This document shows positions 6,117 through 6,888 of a stretch of DNA of 6,888 nucleotides, piece by piece. How positions within the stretch are numbered: position 1 is the stretch's first letter; every line of letters begins with the position of its first letter. The stretch lies in assembly GCA_003133205.1 (NCBI GenBank), contig PKWK01000215.1, positions 1 through 6,888 on the forward strand, written 5' to 3'. The stretch is from Granulicella sp. GTDB lineage: Bacteria > Acidobacteriota > Terriglobia > Terriglobales > Acidobacteriaceae. Made by a program: the position numbers and the translations under genes. The notes under the pieces are model-generated. The model did no database searches. It was not told the DNA's origin and saw only the letters and a list, made by a program, of their open reading frames with translations.

Positions 6117-6464
6117 ATGGCGCGAATCTCGAAAGAACCGCTCAAGTGGTTAGATGGCACAGCAAGCTTGATCCCACGTCATGTCATTGTAGTCAGCGTA
6201 GCGTCCTTCACTTTTAGATTTGGGAACATTGAACAATTGCGAGAGTGCATCGAGTATTACCGCAAGAAGACGCGCCCAAGCAGCCGAATTGCGGCTAAGA
6301 CGATAGCGGCTGACATCGGCAAAGATTGGCGAGAACAGCGAGTATGGGAAGTGGAGCGATGGTTTGAGCGCCTGCCGATGTACCTACTAGAAGAACCGAA
6401 GCGTCAGAAGGTGCTTAAGGCTCTCTCCAAGGCTCTGGAACTGGCTGAAGTTGGAAAGCTTTAG
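6117..6464 (+). CDS. Small uncharacterised protein
   Basis: I do not recognise the family of this 115-residue protein. It starts at the ATG at 6117, which has GGAAGGGG eight bases upstream; a TTG at 6093 is an in-frame but poorer alternative. There is no signal peptide or membrane segment, so it is probably cytoplasmic. The N-terminal half has a hydrophobic strand (H-V-I-V-V-S-V-A-S-F-T-F-R-F, 22-35), then a helix with L-R-E-C-I-E-Y-Y and the segment T-R-P-S-S-R (52-57). The C-terminal half is charged and helical, with V-E-R-W-F-E-R-L-P (79-87) and a Lys/Leu-rich end, suggesting a small alpha/beta fold. By eye its G+C content is near 50%, well below its neighbours, and it uses codons such as TTA, ATA and AGA that are rare around it. 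This suggests recent acquisition. It stands alone between genes on the opposite strand. Its size would suit an antitoxin or other small regulator, but no motif supports that. Confidence 0.7.
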   Translation: MARISKEPLKWLDGTASLIPRHVIVVSVASFTFRFGNIEQLRECIEYYRKKTRPSSRIAAKTIAADIGKDWREQRVWEVERWFERLPMYLLEEPKRQKVLKALSKALELAEVGKL

Positions 6465-6466
6465 GC

Positions 6467-6888
6467 TCAGCGCCGCGTCCGTTCCCTGACCCCATACACT
6501 ACGGTACCCACCACAATCAACACCCCAGCCCCTAAGATCTCCCGCTGGAAATTCGCCCGCTCCACCAATATGTAACTAAATCCGGCGATCGCCAGCAGCG
6601 GCGGCAACGGGTACAGCCAGAGCCGGAATGGCCGCTTCATCTCCGGCTGACTCCGTCGCAGATAGATCACGCCAACATGCTGCAACAGGAACTGCAGCAA
6701 AATCCGCAACACCACCAGCGCCGCGATCACATCCGCCAGTGAGAAGAAACAGAAGCAGACCGCCGCCGCGCCCAACACCAGCAGCGACACATGCGGAAAG
6801 CCCTCCCGATGCAGCCGCCCAAACATGTGGAAGTAGTTGCCATCGCGCGCCGCCGCATACGGAATGCGCGAGTAGCCCAGCAGCAGCG
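6467..6888 (-). CDS. APC-family amino-acid permease, C-terminal part (5' end beyond window)
   Basis: This is the C-terminal 139 residues of an amino acid-polyamine-organocation (APC) superfamily transporter in the cytoplasmic membrane. The frame stays open to the window edge, upstream of the internal ATG at 6826. The extra residues read L-L-L-G-Y-S-R-I-P-Y-A-A-A-R-D-G-N-Y-F, the very characteristic cytoplasmic loop of LAT-like permeases. After it come F-G-R-L-H-R-E-G-F-P-H-V-S and four hydrophobic segments: one beginning V-S-L-L-V-L-G-A-A, one around A-L-V-V-L-R-I-L-L-Q-F-L-L, one around P-P-L-L-A-I-A-G-F-S-Y-I-L, and one around I-L-G-A-G-V-L-I-V-V. The pair R-P-F-R-L-W-L-Y-P-L-P-P between the second and third is also typical. 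The tail ends in R-E-R-T-R-R. The substrate is unknown. Its stop lies two bases from that of the convergent small gene, with no terminator between them. Confidence 0.92.
   Translation of the reverse strand, partial: LLLGYSRIPYAAARDGNYFHMFGRLHREGFPHVSLLVLGAAAVCFCFFSLADVIAALVVLRILLQFLLQHVGVIYLRRSQPEMKRPFRLWLYPLPPLLAIAGFSYILVERANFQREILGAGVLIVVGTVVYGVRERTRR

Overview
The window is about 6.9 kb of GC-rich bacterial chromosome, estimated by eye at a little over 60% G+C in most genes. The combination suggests a soil-type acidobacterium (Terriglobia-like): a PIG-L/LmbE deacetylase of the NTHxDH type, an exported GH27 alpha-galactosidase, a large exported DUF1800 protein, the MsrP-MsrQ methionine sulfoxide repair pair and an APC amino-acid permease. 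This assignment is an inference from gene families and composition, because no rRNA or marker gene is present. No tRNA, rRNA, CRISPR array, insertion sequence or prophage gene was found.

Layout. Bases 1-477 (+) are the 3' part of a PIG-L deacetylase gene. It is followed after 33 bases by a GH27 alpha-galactosidase (511-1884, +) that seems to have its own promoter, placed so close to the ATG that the mRNA would be leaderless. These two genes converge on a long DUF1800 gene (1915-4158, -). The 30-base gap between them is a run of short heptamer repeats, not a hairpin terminator. Upstream of DUF1800 on the same strand lie msrQ (4228-4944, -) and msrP (4952-5929, -), which are tightly coupled. 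A 187-base divergent spacer separates msrP from a small unrecognised gene of lower GC (6117-6464, +). That gene ends two bases from the 3' end of a truncated amino-acid permease (6467-6888, -) that runs off the right edge.

How the genes work together. The left pair probably serves glycan breakdown: an exported alpha-galactosidase beside a deacetylase whose substrate is unknown. The central minus-strand block is an envelope block. MsrP is a Tat-exported molybdoenzyme that reduces oxidised methionines in periplasmic proteins, and MsrQ is the haem membrane protein that feeds it electrons. The exported DUF1800 protein follows in the same direction and is fairly rich in methionine (30 of 747 residues), so it could be a client of MsrPQ; that is a hypothesis only. 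DUF1800 genes usually sit next to a DUF1501 gene, and none is present here.

No complete, previously undescribed system is evident. The points most worth checking are a perfect 32-bp palindrome flush with the left edge (possibly an assembly fold-back), the leaderless promoter, the heptamer repeat between convergent genes, a hairpin covering the DUF1800 ribosome-binding site and start codon, the DUF1800/MsrPQ arrangement, and the orphan small gene.
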